From Candidatus Melainabacteria bacterium (GTDB taxonomy: Bacteria > Cyanobacteriota > Vampirovibrionia > Obscuribacterales > Obscuribacteraceae), in assembly GCA_003153555.1 (NCBI GenBank), contig PLZS01000157.1, forward strand, positions 44,752 through 108,751: a stretch of 64,000 nucleotides of DNA, read 5' to 3'. The notes beneath the pieces were generated by a model. That model had not been told where the DNA came from. It ran no database searches and worked only from the letters and a program-made list of their open reading frames with translations. The position numbers and the translations under genes were made by a program. This document shows, one piece after another, positions 43,828-52,888 of this stretch. The number at the start of each line of letters is the position of its first letter. Position 1 is the first letter of the stretch.

Positions 43828-45369
43828 GTGATTCGAATTCATCGCCTTGAATTTATCAGCATTGTTAGCCTTTCAATTCTTGTTGTTATCGGCGCCGCAA
43901 TGCGCTTTGTAAAGCTAGACGACAAAGAATTTTGGAATGATGAATGTTTTACAGCATTAGTACTTTCAGGACACACCGCCAGCGAACTGAAAGAGCACAT
44001 AGCCTCCAAACCTGTTCAGATAGCGGACCTGACTAAATTTCGCATCGTGAACGAAGGTAACGATGTTCCGAGCCTACTGCGCGTCATTGGCGAGGACGAA
44101 CCAGGCCATGCACCATTGTTTTATTTCATTGAATACTTATTCTGCATGGCGTTCGGAAGCACACCTTTCACGATGCGCCTGGCATGCGCGATCATCAGCG
44201 TTACAACACTTCCGATTATCTTCTGGTTGGCCTTTGAAACGTATAAATCCCGCGTTATAGCGACACTAACGACTGCACTAGCAGCGTTGTCCCCACTCTT
44301 GATTTATTACGCTCAAGAAGCTCGTGACTATTCTCTCGGAATTTTGTTCATGACTTTATCCAGCGCTAGTCTGTTTTATGCGCTCAGGACTTCCAAACGC
44401 GGCGCCTGGATCGGCTACGCGAGTACGCTGATCGTCGGCTTATACAGCTGGTTATTCATGACCGTTGTAATTGCCGGACACGTTGTTTACGTCACATTAT
44501 CGCAAGGACGACGCTTGCAAGTTTGGCGTCCATTTGCACTGAGTGTCGCAAGCAGCGGATTGTTTTTTGCACCATGGCTAATGTTTTTATCGAAGCATCT
44601 GAGCGATTTCAAGAAAGCGTATGACTGGCTCCAACCGTCGCTCACACCTTCAGAATTGCTCACAGTCTGGTTAGCAATTCCGTACAAAGCATTTGCTCTG
44701 TTCGGATTTAAAACTCCTAAACTTGGCTCCCTTTTGTTGTTTACTACAGTTTTTGAGTGCGCCGCTACCGCAATGGCAGCGATACCATTTAGGAATCCGA
44801 AGTATCTCCATCTATCGATAATTGTGCTTTGGATAATTGTCTTTGCGGGGCAAGATTTACTCTCTGGCGGCGCACGTTCAGCTGTTTTCAGATACCAGAC
44901 AGTGATTATCTTTAGCGTCCTGATTTTATTTCCCACTCTAATCGAATCGCTCTGGAGGCGGAATCGAGTAACAAAAATACTTGCGCTTCTCACAATTGCT
45001 TTTATTTTTGGCGTCGAACTCTTATCGGACAACTACATGTTGAATTGCAAGATTTGGCCGGACAAAGCAATCAAGATGCGATTCACATATCCGATTGTCG
45101 AACGTATGAATAAAGAAAACGCAGCTGCACTGGTGGCAGAGGAACAATCAATTAACCTGACGGAGCTTCTCGATTTGAGCTACAAATTACATCCAGATTG
45201 TCAATTAATTTTCAGAACCACTGCCGCGCCTCAGCCCATTCCGAAAACATTTCAAACCTTGTATCTCTGGAATCCATCTCCGAATTTAGAAGCTGAGCTC
45301 AAATCCCAATACGAAATTACAGACAACATAGACAACTTTCCTTATCTCAAACGCGCGAACCTTAAGTGA
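43828..45369 (+). CDS. GT39/PMT-like membrane glycosyltransferase
   Basis: A 513-aa protein with about 11 TM segments. The first extracytoplasmic loop has LDDKEFWNDECFTALVLSGH, the acidic (DE) motif of GT-C transferases of the PMT/GT39 group, which use polyprenyl-phosphate sugars. The C-terminal ~120 residues are soluble. GTG start at 43828 with AAGGA 7-8 nt upstream. Acceptor and sugar are unknown. It has the same architecture as the protein at 5548-7491. Confidence 0.8.
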   Translation: MIRIHRLEFISIVSLSILVVIGAAMRFVKLDDKEFWNDECFTALVLSGHTASELKEHIASKPVQIADLTKFRIVNEGNDVPSLLRVIGEDEPGHAPLFYFIEYLFCMAFGSTPFTMRLACAIISVTTLPIIFWLAFETYKSRVIATLTTALAALSPLLIYYAQEARDYSLGILFMTLSSASLFYALRTSKRGAWIGYASTLIVGLYSWLFMTVVIAGHVVYVTLSQGRRLQVWRPFALSVASSGLFFAPWLMFLSKHLSDFKKAYDWLQPSLTPSELLTVWLAIPYKAFALFGFKTPKLGSLLLFTTVFECAATAMAAIPFRNPKYLHLSIIVLWIIVFAGQDLLSGGARSAVFRYQTVIIFSVLILFPTLIESLWRRNRVTKILALLTIAFIFGVELLSDNYMLNCKIWPDKAIKMRFTYPIVERMNKENAAALVAEEQSINLTELLDLSYKLHPDCQLIFRTTAAPQPIPKTFQTLYLWNPSPNLEAELKSQYEITDNIDNFPYLKRANLK

Positions 45370-45406
45370 AGCCCGGAACTCTAATTCCGAATCAAGAACT
45401 ATCAAC

Positions 45407-45802
45407 TCAAGATATAAGTCGCAGGTCGCACCTCCCGTATGGGGGCGCCTCGACGTACGGTAGATTGAGCTTTTGGCAGCGACGTCTAATTTCTTGAGCG
45501 ACTTCGTCGTCAGAAATGGAGTATTTCTGCATAATTCCTGCAGGTCCGCCACAGATCTCTCTCCACGGAGCGCTGGCCGTGCCGTGCTTCACAATCACCT
45601 CAAATATCTGAGCGCGCACTCCAGCTCCGTAAGTGCCAACAGCAGCCACACTCGGCGCTCCGACAGCGACCGGAGCAGAGGCAAGTGGTTGTGCAGAAAA
45701 CAAGGATTTCGCAATGCGTAATGGCATACCAAATTTCACAGCAAGCCCGCCGGCAGCAAATCCCAACGCCTGTACCAAAAACTTGCGCCGCTTTATATTC
45801 AT
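45407..45802 (-). CDS. Small protein with Tat-type signal
   Basis: About 131 aa from the ATG at 45802, which lies about 9 nt after GAGG; a second ATG two codons upstream is only 3 nt from it. The N-terminus has a twin-arginine motif KRRKFLVQALGFAAGG. The mature part contains a helical segment (SISDDEVAQEIRRRCQKLNLPYVEAPP) with two of its three Cys. It is convergent with the GT39-like gene. Exported by Tat in folded form if the signal is real, perhaps with a cofactor. Function unknown. Confidence 0.65.
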   Translation of the reverse strand: MNIKRRKFLVQALGFAAGGLAVKFGMPLRIAKSLFSAQPLASAPVAVGAPSVAAVGTYGAGVRAQIFEVIVKHGTASAPWREICGGPAGIMQKYSISDDEVAQEIRRRCQKLNLPYVEAPPYGRCDLRLIS

Positions 45803-45967
45803 ATACATACGCCTCGGTTTTCTGATCGCTCCATCATACTTTTATTCATTTGAGATGACATAGGGTAAAGCCTGAACTTGTGTATACGTGTGAGCGTGTA
45901 CCAAACTTGCGTTAGGAGATGAGGTGGAAAGAGCCTGCTGGCGCTCGCTTAGTTGCTATCCGCTAAT

Positions 45968-46231
45968 ATGAGTGTGCAACCTTCAGAGGTCTTTTTGCGT
46001 CATGGAGGCAGAATCTCCGAATGGTGTGAAATGGTATTCCCTCGATGGCTGCTTTTTTTAGTATTATCCAAGGTTGCAAGCAACCAAAAGCGCAACCTGG
46101 ACGCAGACAGATTGCTGGACTTGGCTCTGCGTGAATCATTACGAGAGGGTATTGTTGACTCGGTGTTCGGATCTCAATGGCACAAACGGAGAAGCAAAAA
46201 TGTAGTGAAAGCATTCGGCGCAAAAAAGTAA
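45968..46231 (+). CDS. Hypothetical helical protein (87 aa)
   Basis: Frame from the ATG at 45968. It is helical, with WCEMVFPRWLLFLVLSKVASNQKR and a DRLLDLALRESLREGIVDSVF segment, and a basic tail. No ribosome-binding site is visible. A minus-strand frame overlaps part of it, but the composition of this one is more protein-like. Support is moderate. Confidence 0.4.
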   Translation: MSVQPSEVFLRHGGRISEWCEMVFPRWLLFLVLSKVASNQKRNLDADRLLDLALRESLREGIVDSVFGSQWHKRRSKNVVKAFGAKK

Positions 46232-46373
46232 TTTACAGAAGTGTCCCTGCACACCACGCTTGCCGTCCGACGTTCTTTCATCAAACTCTCCCTGAAATTC
46301 GTAGAACTTAGCGGATGCACTGCCACCAACAAATCTAGCCGAGAAATTCTTCTGCCGAGCTGACGATTTATGA

Positions 46374-48083
46374 TCACTTCGATGCGCCATTGTCTTTACT
46401 AGTGTAGACGGGCTCGCCTTTAAAGTAGGTCATGACCACACGGGTTTTGTGAATATCCGAGGGATCGATTTCAAAAAGATTTTTATCTAGAACAACAAAA
46501 TCAGCATCTTTTCCTTTCTCGAGCGAACCGGTCACATTCTCTTGATGATTAACAAAGGCACCATTGATGGTGTACGCGGAAATGATCTCGGGAAGAGTTA
46601 CTCTTTCGTCTGGATTCCATGGTGCCCCGATTTTATCGGTAAGGCCTTTTCTTGTCACGGCGACTTGCATGGCGTCGAGTGGATTGATCGTAGTGACAGA
46701 CCAGTCGCTGCCAGCGGCAACCACTGCACCAGATTTCATCACCGAACCTATTTGATAGAGGTGATTGGTGCGCTCGACTCCGAGCAATGGCTCCGTGCAT
46801 TCTGTTATGTAAGCATCGCGATATGCCCAAAATGGTTGAAAGTTTGCCACCACATTTAACTTTCTGAACCTTGGAATATCAGTTGACTTAATTAACTCAA
46901 GATGGGCAATGTGATGCCGATTGTCATTCGGTCCATTTTTTGATTTCGCCAATTCAAGCGCATTTAAAGCTTGGTTGACAGCCTTATCGCCGATTGCATG
47001 AACATGAACCTGAAAACCAGCCTTATCCAAAGCCTCGACAATCAAATTCAGCTGTTCGGTTCGAAAGTTCAACATGCCAGAGGTGCTTGGCTTGTCAGTG
47101 TATGGAGCAGATAGAGCAGCTGTATGAGTCTCGACAACTCCGTCAGCAAAAATTTTGGCTGATGTAGGTCGTACAAATGGCGATAAATACTTTTCTCGCA
47201 AACTCACAAAATCTTTCACCTGAGATTGATCACGCTCAGGATTTACGTGCAATGAGGCCACCACGCGCGCCGTTAATCGCCTGTTGTTTGCCACTTCGGT
47301 ATAGGTTTGAAGTGAGTCCTCATCAGCGTTTGCATCTTGTAACGATGTGATACCAAAACTATTGGCCAGATTCAGGCTTCGAAGCAATCCGATCTGACGT
47401 TCTTCCCGGGTTTGCTTAGGCAAAAGTTTGCTTACCAAGTCCATAGCATATTCGCGAAGAGTTCCAGATGGTTCACCGTCTGCATTACGCTCGATTATGC
47501 CTAAAGGTGGGTTGACGGTTGACTTATTGATACCTGCTAATTTCAAAGCCCTTGAATTGGCCCAGGCCGAGTGAGCATCCTGCGAAATAAAATAAGCGGG
47601 GCGATCCGGAATAATCTTATCGAGATCTTCCTTTAGAGGACTAGCATTTGGAAATAACGGCAAACTCCATCCTCCGCCAGTTATCCAGGCATCTTTTGGA
47701 TGCGCCTTGCTGTATTTTTCGATTGCAAGCAAAATTTCGGACTTCGAAGTAGCTTCGTCCAGTCGACAAAGCGAAAGTTCGATTCCACTATCAATCGGAT
47801 GCACATGGCTATCGTGAAAACCAGGCAAGATCATTTCGCCGTGCAATTGAATTGTTTTCGTTGTGGGACCGACATAATCGAGCGCAGCGGCGTCTTCTCC
47901 TACATAGAGTATTTTGCCGCCTGCAATTGCCAGTGCGTGCGCCCAACGACGACAATCGTCGACCGTATAGATGTCAGCTCCTGTTATGACCAGGTCAGCC
48001 TTTTGAGCTGGCTGACAATAACTCGGCGGGCACCCAACGAGTGCTCCGAAAGCGACCACCACCTTGGCAATGGTACTTTTCAT
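46374..48083 (-). CDS. YtcJ-type amidohydrolase, exported
   Basis: A metal-dependent hydrolase of the amidohydrolase-3 group, 569 aa from the ATG at 48083 (GAGG 6 nt upstream). The longer frame to 48218 is not needed and would overlap the divergent flavoprotein gene. It has a signal-like N-terminus (IAKVVVAFGALVGCPPSYC, possible lipobox ALVGC). The HxH metal motif is in GFHDSHVHP, the catalytic centre continues with FADGVVETHTAAL and VHVHAIGDKAVNQALN, and the DSWSVTTINPLDAM-like block is typical of YtcJ proteins. These act on unknown amides or imines; the substrate is not predictable. Convergent with the small gene at 45968. Confidence 0.88.
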   Translation of the reverse strand: MKSTIAKVVVAFGALVGCPPSYCQPAQKADLVITGADIYTVDDCRRWAHALAIAGGKILYVGEDAAALDYVGPTTKTIQLHGEMILPGFHDSHVHPIDSGIELSLCRLDEATSKSEILLAIEKYSKAHPKDAWITGGGWSLPLFPNASPLKEDLDKIIPDRPAYFISQDAHSAWANSRALKLAGINKSTVNPPLGIIERNADGEPSGTLREYAMDLVSKLLPKQTREERQIGLLRSLNLANSFGITSLQDANADEDSLQTYTEVANNRRLTARVVASLHVNPERDQSQVKDFVSLREKYLSPFVRPTSAKIFADGVVETHTAALSAPYTDKPSTSGMLNFRTEQLNLIVEALDKAGFQVHVHAIGDKAVNQALNALELAKSKNGPNDNRHHIAHLELIKSTDIPRFRKLNVVANFQPFWAYRDAYITECTEPLLGVERTNHLYQIGSVMKSGAVVAAGSDWSVTTINPLDAMQVAVTRKGLTDKIGAPWNPDERVTLPEIISAYTINGAFVNHQENVTGSLEKGKDADFVVLDKNLFEIDPSDIHKTRVVMTYFKGEPVYTSKDNGASK

Positions 48084-48151
48084 TTGAATCCTCACATTGA
48101 CTGCAAGAGTATAAGTGGGAAGATTGATGGAATCATTAATAGGTTTGCCCA

Positions 48152-49339
48152 TTGGTATTGGAAAGAGAATTTGACGTTGCCATAATCGGCGCTGGTGGCG
48201 CTGGCATGATGTGCGCAATTCATGCAGCTGGGCGCGGACGGAAGGTGATCTTGCTAGATCACTCGGTCAAAATCGGCAGAAAAATTTTGATCTCTGGCGG
48301 AGGCAGATGTAATTTCACCAATACTGGCGCGAAACCAGAGTCATTCGTTTCGCAAAATCCGCACTTTTGCAAATCTGCCTTATCCCGATACAGTCCAGAA
48401 GATTTCATCAGTCTCGTGAGGAAGCATCGAATTGATTTTCACGAAAAGAAATTGGGGCAACTCTTTTGTAATGATTCAGCGGAGCAGATTGTCGACATGC
48501 TTGTGGATGAGTGCGATGAAGCGGGAGCGCGCTTCCAAATGGATTGCAAAATATTTGCCGTCGAGAAAAAAGATTCGTTTATTATCTCAACAAGCGCGGG
48601 CGACTTCAGGAGCGAGTCACTGGTCGTGGCTACGGGGGGGTTATCAATCCCTCAAATAGGTGCCACCGGGTTTGGTTACGACCTAGCGCGTCAATTTGGA
48701 CTGAAGATCACAGAAACGGCGCCAGCATTAGATGGATTCAATTTCAGTCGAGCCGATTTGGAACAATTCAAAGATTTGCCGGGCGTCTCGATCGACACAA
48801 TCATAAATTGCAACAAAGCATCATTTCGCGAGAATATCCTCTTCACGCATACAGGATTAAGCGGTCCGGCCAGCTTGCAAGCATCCCTGTATTGGCATAA
48901 GGGTGAGGCATTGCAGATTGACTTGCTGCCTCAGTTTGACGTTGAAACATGGTTGACTAGAATAAGAACATCGCACAACAACAAGTCCGAACTGAAGAAT
49001 ATATTAGGGGAAAAACTGCCAAAGCGTTTCGCCGAAAAATTTGTCCAATTGGTCAATATGAACCGACCAATAAACCAGTTGAACGAAAAGCAGATTGGTG
49101 ACTTAGCTCAACAGTTGCACAACTGGTCAATCCATCCGGCTGGAACGGTAGGCTACCGAAAAGCCGAAGTGACTCGCGGTGGAGTTGATACCAACGAACT
49201 CTCTTCCAAGACGATGGAAGCAAAAAAGGTAGCGGGTCTTTATTTCGTGGGCGAAGTTGTCGACGTAACTGGCCAACTTGGGGGTTATAACTTCCAATGG
49301 GCATGGGCTTCAGGATTTGCCGCTGGACAGACGTGTTGA
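48152..49339 (+). CDS. HI0933/BaiN-like FAD-dependent oxidoreductase
   Basis: A 395-aa flavoprotein. The FAD dinucleotide motif GAGGAGMM lies at residues 13-20, followed by the family hallmark KIGRKILISGGGRCNFTN, the VVATGGLSIPQIGATGFGYDLA block and the C-terminal FVGEVVDVTGQLGGYNFQWAWASG. These define the HI0933-like/BaiN group, some members of which reduce bile-acid derivatives; for most the substrate is unknown. The start is TTG at 48152 with AGG 8 nt upstream. Cytoplasmic. Divergent from the amidohydrolase, about 70 bp apart. Confidence 0.93.
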   Translation: MVLEREFDVAIIGAGGAGMMCAIHAAGRGRKVILLDHSVKIGRKILISGGGRCNFTNTGAKPESFVSQNPHFCKSALSRYSPEDFISLVRKHRIDFHEKKLGQLFCNDSAEQIVDMLVDECDEAGARFQMDCKIFAVEKKDSFIISTSAGDFRSESLVVATGGLSIPQIGATGFGYDLARQFGLKITETAPALDGFNFSRADLEQFKDLPGVSIDTIINCNKASFRENILFTHTGLSGPASLQASLYWHKGEALQIDLLPQFDVETWLTRIRTSHNNKSELKNILGEKLPKRFAEKFVQLVNMNRPINQLNEKQIGDLAQQLHNWSIHPAGTVGYRKAEVTRGGVDTNELSSKTMEAKKVAGLYFVGEVVDVTGQLGGYNFQWAWASGFAAGQTC

Positions 49340-49355
49340 ATTGAAGAAATGGAGC

Positions 49356-49407
49356 GCGCGTATCCTACGCGCCCCGATACGTTGTTATGGGCGGATAAAA
49401 TATCCGC
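49356..49407. repeat. Paired-hairpin element, copy A
   Basis: Two perfect 7-bp/3-nt-loop hairpins: GCGCGTA-TCC-TACGCGC at 49356-49372 and GCGGATA-AAA-TATCCGC at 49391-49407, with a CCGATACGTTGTTATG spacer, directly after the flavoprotein stop. Confidence 0.7.
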
Positions 49408-49415
49408 GCTTGTAT

Positions 49416-49437
49416 TTCGACACCTATTCGACACCTA
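49416..49437. repeat. Perfect 11-bp tandem duplication
   Basis: TTCGACACCTA occurs twice in direct succession just after paired-hairpin element A and before the TPR gene; of unknown meaning. Confidence 0.75.
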
Positions 49438-49456
49438 TAGGATTGAAGGCGTCATA

Positions 49457-51112
49457 ATGCTTTTGGCAGAGCTAGATCAATCCAAACAAATGTACAGAGT
49501 CTCTAACAGAACTAAGACAACTATTATTTTGGCCAGTCTTTGCGCATTGTCCGCATCGAACTGGACGCTTCCTGCTAATGCGCGCACTTTTAGTACCTAC
49601 GAACAGGCGCTGGAAGACCTTGATGAAAGCCGGGCTGAACCAGCTCGAGATAAACTCAGAAAGGTCGTGGCGCAAAATCCGGGAGATGGCGATGCTCATG
49701 TCGAATTGTCCAGAGCTTATATGGATCTCGACGATTGCCCAGGAACGATAGCAGAAAGCACGCGAGCTCTGGAAATCGACCCGAAACTTTTTAGAGCATA
49801 CGCCTATCGCGCTTACTGCCTTTTCAAATTAGGGCGGATGAAAGAAGGATTTGCTGATTCCGAAAAAGCGATTAGCCTATACACTGTAAATCCCTATGAT
49901 TGGTCAGTTTGGGTGGTGTACAAGAATCGCGCTAAAGCATTCAAAATGATTCAACGCCCGAAAGAAGCTCAAGCCGATCTGGAAAAGGCGCAGGTCTTTG
50001 CTTTATTGGACGAAGCAGGAACAGAGCGCGAGTCAGGCCGACTGGAAGCAGCTATAGAAAAGATCGACCATGCCTTAACGCTGGATGCCCACGATGCTGA
50101 CCTGTGGTTTATGCGCGGGGTGCTCGGCAGCAATCAGGGCAAGTACTGGCAAGCGATTGCGGATTTCACTCGCGCTCTAAAATCAGCGCCTGATGCGGCG
50201 ATGATCAATTATTTTCGAGGAGATTCGTATCAGCAGTTGGCGATGCACAAACAGGCGATCGACGACTTTACGACCGTGCTTAAAGCAAAGCCTAAAATTG
50301 TCGCATATCGCTTCGTGTGCGAAACTGGACGGCTGCGCAACGAGCTTATGCGCGACGATACCTCGGCGGTCTCTCTTGCTGATGTTTATTTTTTGCGAGC
50401 GCAATCATATATGGCGCTAGGTAAACTGGCTCTGGCAATAAAAGATTTGGATGCAGCTGGGAAATTGGATCCAAGCGATGACAAAGCATTTGCCAAAAAA
50501 GCTGAACTTATTCTTGGCACAGGAAAGTTCGATCAAGCAATTAAAGAATATACCAAAGCCGTCGCCGCTAATCCTACCGATTGGACACGATACAAAGAGC
50601 GTGGTGATGCTTATCTGCAACTAGGAAAAAACACGGACGCCATCAACGACTATTCAGAAGTGATTAAACTTACACCGAAGGAGCCTGGTGCCTACATGTT
50701 CAGAGCGCTTGCTCTGAAATCAATTGGTCACTATAGCGAGGCAATTCCAGATTTTACCCAAGTGCTTGCACTTCGTTCTGATGACGACGATGCCTACATG
50801 GAACGGGCTGATTGTTACAGGTTGATGCACCAGTACAAAGAAGCTTTGAAAGATCTCGACAAAGTTGCGGACATTCTCCCCACCAACAACAACTTCGTCA
50901 CGGAAGCGCGCGCGAAGATCTTTGCCGAACAAGGAGATGACGCTCAGGCTCGTATTGAAATGCTGAAGTTGGAGAAGACGAGACAACTCGACATACACAA
51001 AAACGACTCGAGGAATCAATATCTAGTCGCGTCGATGATTTTGGCGATGGCCGTGTTTATGGGCGTCGGTCTATTTGCGTTTTTAAAGAAAAGAGCAAAT
51101 CACAAAAAGTAA
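49457..51112 (+). CDS. Large TPR protein, signal-anchored with C-terminal TM helix
   Basis: From the ATG at 49457 (GAAGG 9 nt upstream) the protein is 551 aa. The frame upstream runs through a palindromic repeat and is not coding. An N-terminal hydrophobic segment (TKTTIILASLCALSASNWTL) is followed by about ten TPRs typical of the classic type (DGDAHVELSRAYMDLDDCPG, FRAYAYRAYCLFKLGRMKEG, DLWFMRGVLGSNQGKYWQAI and so on), then a C-terminal TM helix (YLVASMILAMAVFMGVGLFAF) and a basic tail. The TPR part is likely periplasmic or cytoplasmic depending on topology; both ends can insert. Scaffold function inferred. Confidence 0.88.
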   Translation: MLLAELDQSKQMYRVSNRTKTTIILASLCALSASNWTLPANARTFSTYEQALEDLDESRAEPARDKLRKVVAQNPGDGDAHVELSRAYMDLDDCPGTIAESTRALEIDPKLFRAYAYRAYCLFKLGRMKEGFADSEKAISLYTVNPYDWSVWVVYKNRAKAFKMIQRPKEAQADLEKAQVFALLDEAGTERESGRLEAAIEKIDHALTLDAHDADLWFMRGVLGSNQGKYWQAIADFTRALKSAPDAAMINYFRGDSYQQLAMHKQAIDDFTTVLKAKPKIVAYRFVCETGRLRNELMRDDTSAVSLADVYFLRAQSYMALGKLALAIKDLDAAGKLDPSDDKAFAKKAELILGTGKFDQAIKEYTKAVAANPTDWTRYKERGDAYLQLGKNTDAINDYSEVIKLTPKEPGAYMFRALALKSIGHYSEAIPDFTQVLALRSDDDDAYMERADCYRLMHQYKEALKDLDKVADILPTNNNFVTEARAKIFAEQGDDAQARIEMLKLEKTRQLDIHKNDSRNQYLVASMILAMAVFMGVGLFAFLKKRANHKK

Positions 51113-51152
51113 ATCCCAGAGTTGAACCTCAAAATTGGTCAGCTCTCTACTT

Positions 51153-52427
51153 CTATATATTGAATTTTTTTCGAGCCGCTGCCACCGCCGCATCTGGCTT
51201 AGGCGGATTTTTTAAACTGTTGAGAATAGCCGGCAGAGCTTTCCGAGCGGCTAACTCGCCTGCCAGTTCCGCTTTTTTTGCATCAACACCCTTCCGTGAC
51301 AGAACTGGAACACCGCTAACATCTGGATTGATGATCACGTCTGCAAACTGCAACTGCCTTTCGTCGGCTACTGCCAACACGATGTCAGCCATTCGCGTTG
51401 CGACGCCGGCGAATTTTTTGAATTTTCTAGCTGGTATTGTTCTCATTGGTTCGTCAACCAAAACCGCGATCACTATATCAGCGCCCGTGTCACGAGCCGC
51501 TGACGCTGGCAAGTTAGCCCGTATGCCTCCATCGACAAAGACTTTGTCCCCAATCGGAACAGGTTTGATCAAAGGAGAAATTGCTGAGCTTGCTTGTATG
51601 GCGATCGCCAGAGGACCATCGGAGATCCGATATGCCTGACCATCAACCAAATTGGTTGCTACTGCAGAAAACGGAATCTTCGTTTCAGATACCTGCATGT
51701 CCGGCCGAGGCAGCTTCTTGCTCAAATATTTGCGAAAAGCCTTGCCAGAGAACAATCCTGCATAGGGATTTTTTCCGTGGAATGGGTTCAACTTCGAAAC
51801 CCCGGTGAGCAACACTTTGGGAGCGAGAGACATAGGCGTATACGCCTTACGCATCGATCCATCCTCCATCATGGTTTGTATATCATCAAGGGGCACCCCT
51901 GAACTATAGAAACCACCTACAACTGCGCCCATACTGTTGCCAACAATATAATCAATTGGAATGTTATTCTCCCGCAAAACCTTGAGCACACCTATATGTG
52001 CGGCACCTCTTGCCCCTCCACCTCCAAGCGCAAGAGCGATTGTCGGTCTTTTAGACCCTGCTGCGGAAGAGACCTCCGGAGCAACACCTGGGTCGTGTTC
52101 CAATATTCTTGTCGCCGCTGCTGACGCTGCCGCCTTCTGTGCGGATGTAGTTATCACTCGCCCTGAGGTCATAGATTGGTTGGCTGGGTCCAGCCCGTTA
52201 GGTGCGCGCTGGACTGTGTCGGGTACAGCTCCACCTGTAGACGTGACTGACTTGAGAGTGTCACCAGGCTTTCCTTCAGGCTTCCCACTAGTTGATTTGC
52301 TAGTCATCAGTTCGGCTGGAGATGCCGAATTAGAGCTTTCTGAAGCAAAAACGCCGCTGTTCATGGAAACCAAACAGGTTAGGCTGAGTAAAATTTTGAC
52401 CGGAAAAATGGTGTTCTTTCTGTTCAT
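51153..52427 (-). CDS. Exported patatin-like phospholipase
   Basis: Serine hydrolase of the patatin/RssA family, 424 aa from the ATG at 52427. The N-terminus is a signal-like segment (KILLSLTCLVSMNSGVFAS) followed by about 100 Ser/Thr/Pro-rich residues. Then come the oxyanion motif GGGGARG (about 135-141), the nucleophile elbow GNSMG (Ser165), and the catalytic Asp in VFVDGGIRANLP, which together give a complete Ser-Asp dyad. It should cleave acyl esters of phospholipids or neutral lipids. Known homologues include secreted virulence lipases and housekeeping ones; no choice can be made here. Confidence 0.9.
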   Translation of the reverse strand: MNRKNTIFPVKILLSLTCLVSMNSGVFASESSNSASPAELMTSKSTSGKPEGKPGDTLKSVTSTGGAVPDTVQRAPNGLDPANQSMTSGRVITTSAQKAAASAAATRILEHDPGVAPEVSSAAGSKRPTIALALGGGGARGAAHIGVLKVLRENNIPIDYIVGNSMGAVVGGFYSSGVPLDDIQTMMEDGSMRKAYTPMSLAPKVLLTGVSKLNPFHGKNPYAGLFSGKAFRKYLSKKLPRPDMQVSETKIPFSAVATNLVDGQAYRISDGPLAIAIQASSAISPLIKPVPIGDKVFVDGGIRANLPASAARDTGADIVIAVLVDEPMRTIPARKFKKFAGVATRMADIVLAVADERQLQFADVIINPDVSGVPVLSRKGVDAKKAELAGELAARKALPAILNSLKNPPKPDAAVAAARKKFNI

Positions 52428-52492
52428 GCATGACGCTCTCACAAGGTACCTCGAAATCGGTGACGCAGCTAACCCAACAGACGTTCCCTTAA

Positions 52493-52522
52493 ATATAGGT
52501 ATTCAAATAAATATAGGTATTC
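52493..52522 (-). repeat. Direct repeat in the upstream region of the patatin gene
   Basis: AAATATAGGTATTC occurs twice, 16 nt apart, about 65 nt upstream of the patatin start. It is AT-rich and could contain promoter or operator elements; on the minus strand GAATACCTATATTT has no clear -35 partner. Confidence 0.35.
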
Positions 52523-52526
52523 AAAG

Positions 52527-52559
52527 TGAAACCCCGCAAATTGAATTTGCGGGGTTTCA
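52527..52559 (-). terminator. 16-bp perfect terminator-like hairpin
   Basis: TGAAACCCCGCAAATT and its exact complement flank a single central G (52527-52559). It is a very strong stem about 90 nt past the stop of the small basic protein gene, whose transcript runs this way. A T-rich end is seen only on the plus-strand side (TTTCATTTG). Confidence 0.65.
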
Positions 52560-52607
52560 TTTGTTCTGGAAAACCGGCAGCCAAGTCTGCGGGTCTTGCT
52601 ACTTTAA

Positions 52608-52637
52608 GAAACCTGCAAATTGAATTTGCAGAGTTTC
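52608..52637 (-). terminator. Second, related hairpin copy
   Basis: GAAACCTGCAAATT, a central G, and AATTTGCAG-A-GTTTC form a 14-bp stem with small defects. It shares the core GCAAATTGAATTTGC with the hairpin at 52527, so the two are duplicates. It lies 15 nt past the small basic protein stop. Confidence 0.6.
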
Positions 52638-52651
52638 CAAACTTCAATTGA

Positions 52652-52888
52652 CTACTTAGCTTCGCTTGTAGTTTTAGTGCTGTTTTCAGTAGTGCTTTTG
52701 TTACCAGCTGTTTTTACGTCTGATTTGTGACGTGAAACTGTCTTTCTGTGTCTTTTGTGTACGCCAGGCTTCTTGTTTGTCTGGACAGTTGTCTTTACAG
52801 TTTCTGTACCGGTTTCTGCAGCCAAAACAGATGTGCCACCAACGCCAACTACAGCCAGCGCCAACATCATTGCAACTATGTTCTTCAT
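52652..52888 (-). CDS. Small secreted basic protein
   Basis: The start at the ATG at 52888 has GGAG 8 nt upstream. The 78-aa protein has a good signal peptide (MKNIVAMMLALAVVGVGGTSVLAAE) and a mature region rich in Lys, Arg, Thr and Ser (HKRHRKTVSRHKSD). It is probably disordered, positively charged and exported; it may bind envelope polymers or DNA. Not recognised. Two terminator-like hairpins follow. Confidence 0.75.
   Translation of the reverse strand: MKNIVAMMLALAVVGVGGTSVLAAETGTETVKTTVQTNKKPGVHKRHRKTVSRHKSDVKTAGNKSTTENSTKTTSEAK

Noticed and set aside
46139..46390. Minus-strand 83-aa frame overlapping the end of the amidohydrolase gene
   Set aside because: It overlaps a better plus-strand candidate and has no start signal; composition is not protein-like.
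48084..48218. N-terminal extension of the amidohydrolase
   Set aside because: The internal ATG at 48083 has GAGG and a signal peptide; the extension would overlap the divergent flavoprotein start.
51961..52623. Plus-strand 220-aa frame over the patatin gene start and the hairpins
   Set aside because: It runs antisense through the patatin signal peptide and two terminator-like hairpins and has no ribosome-binding site.
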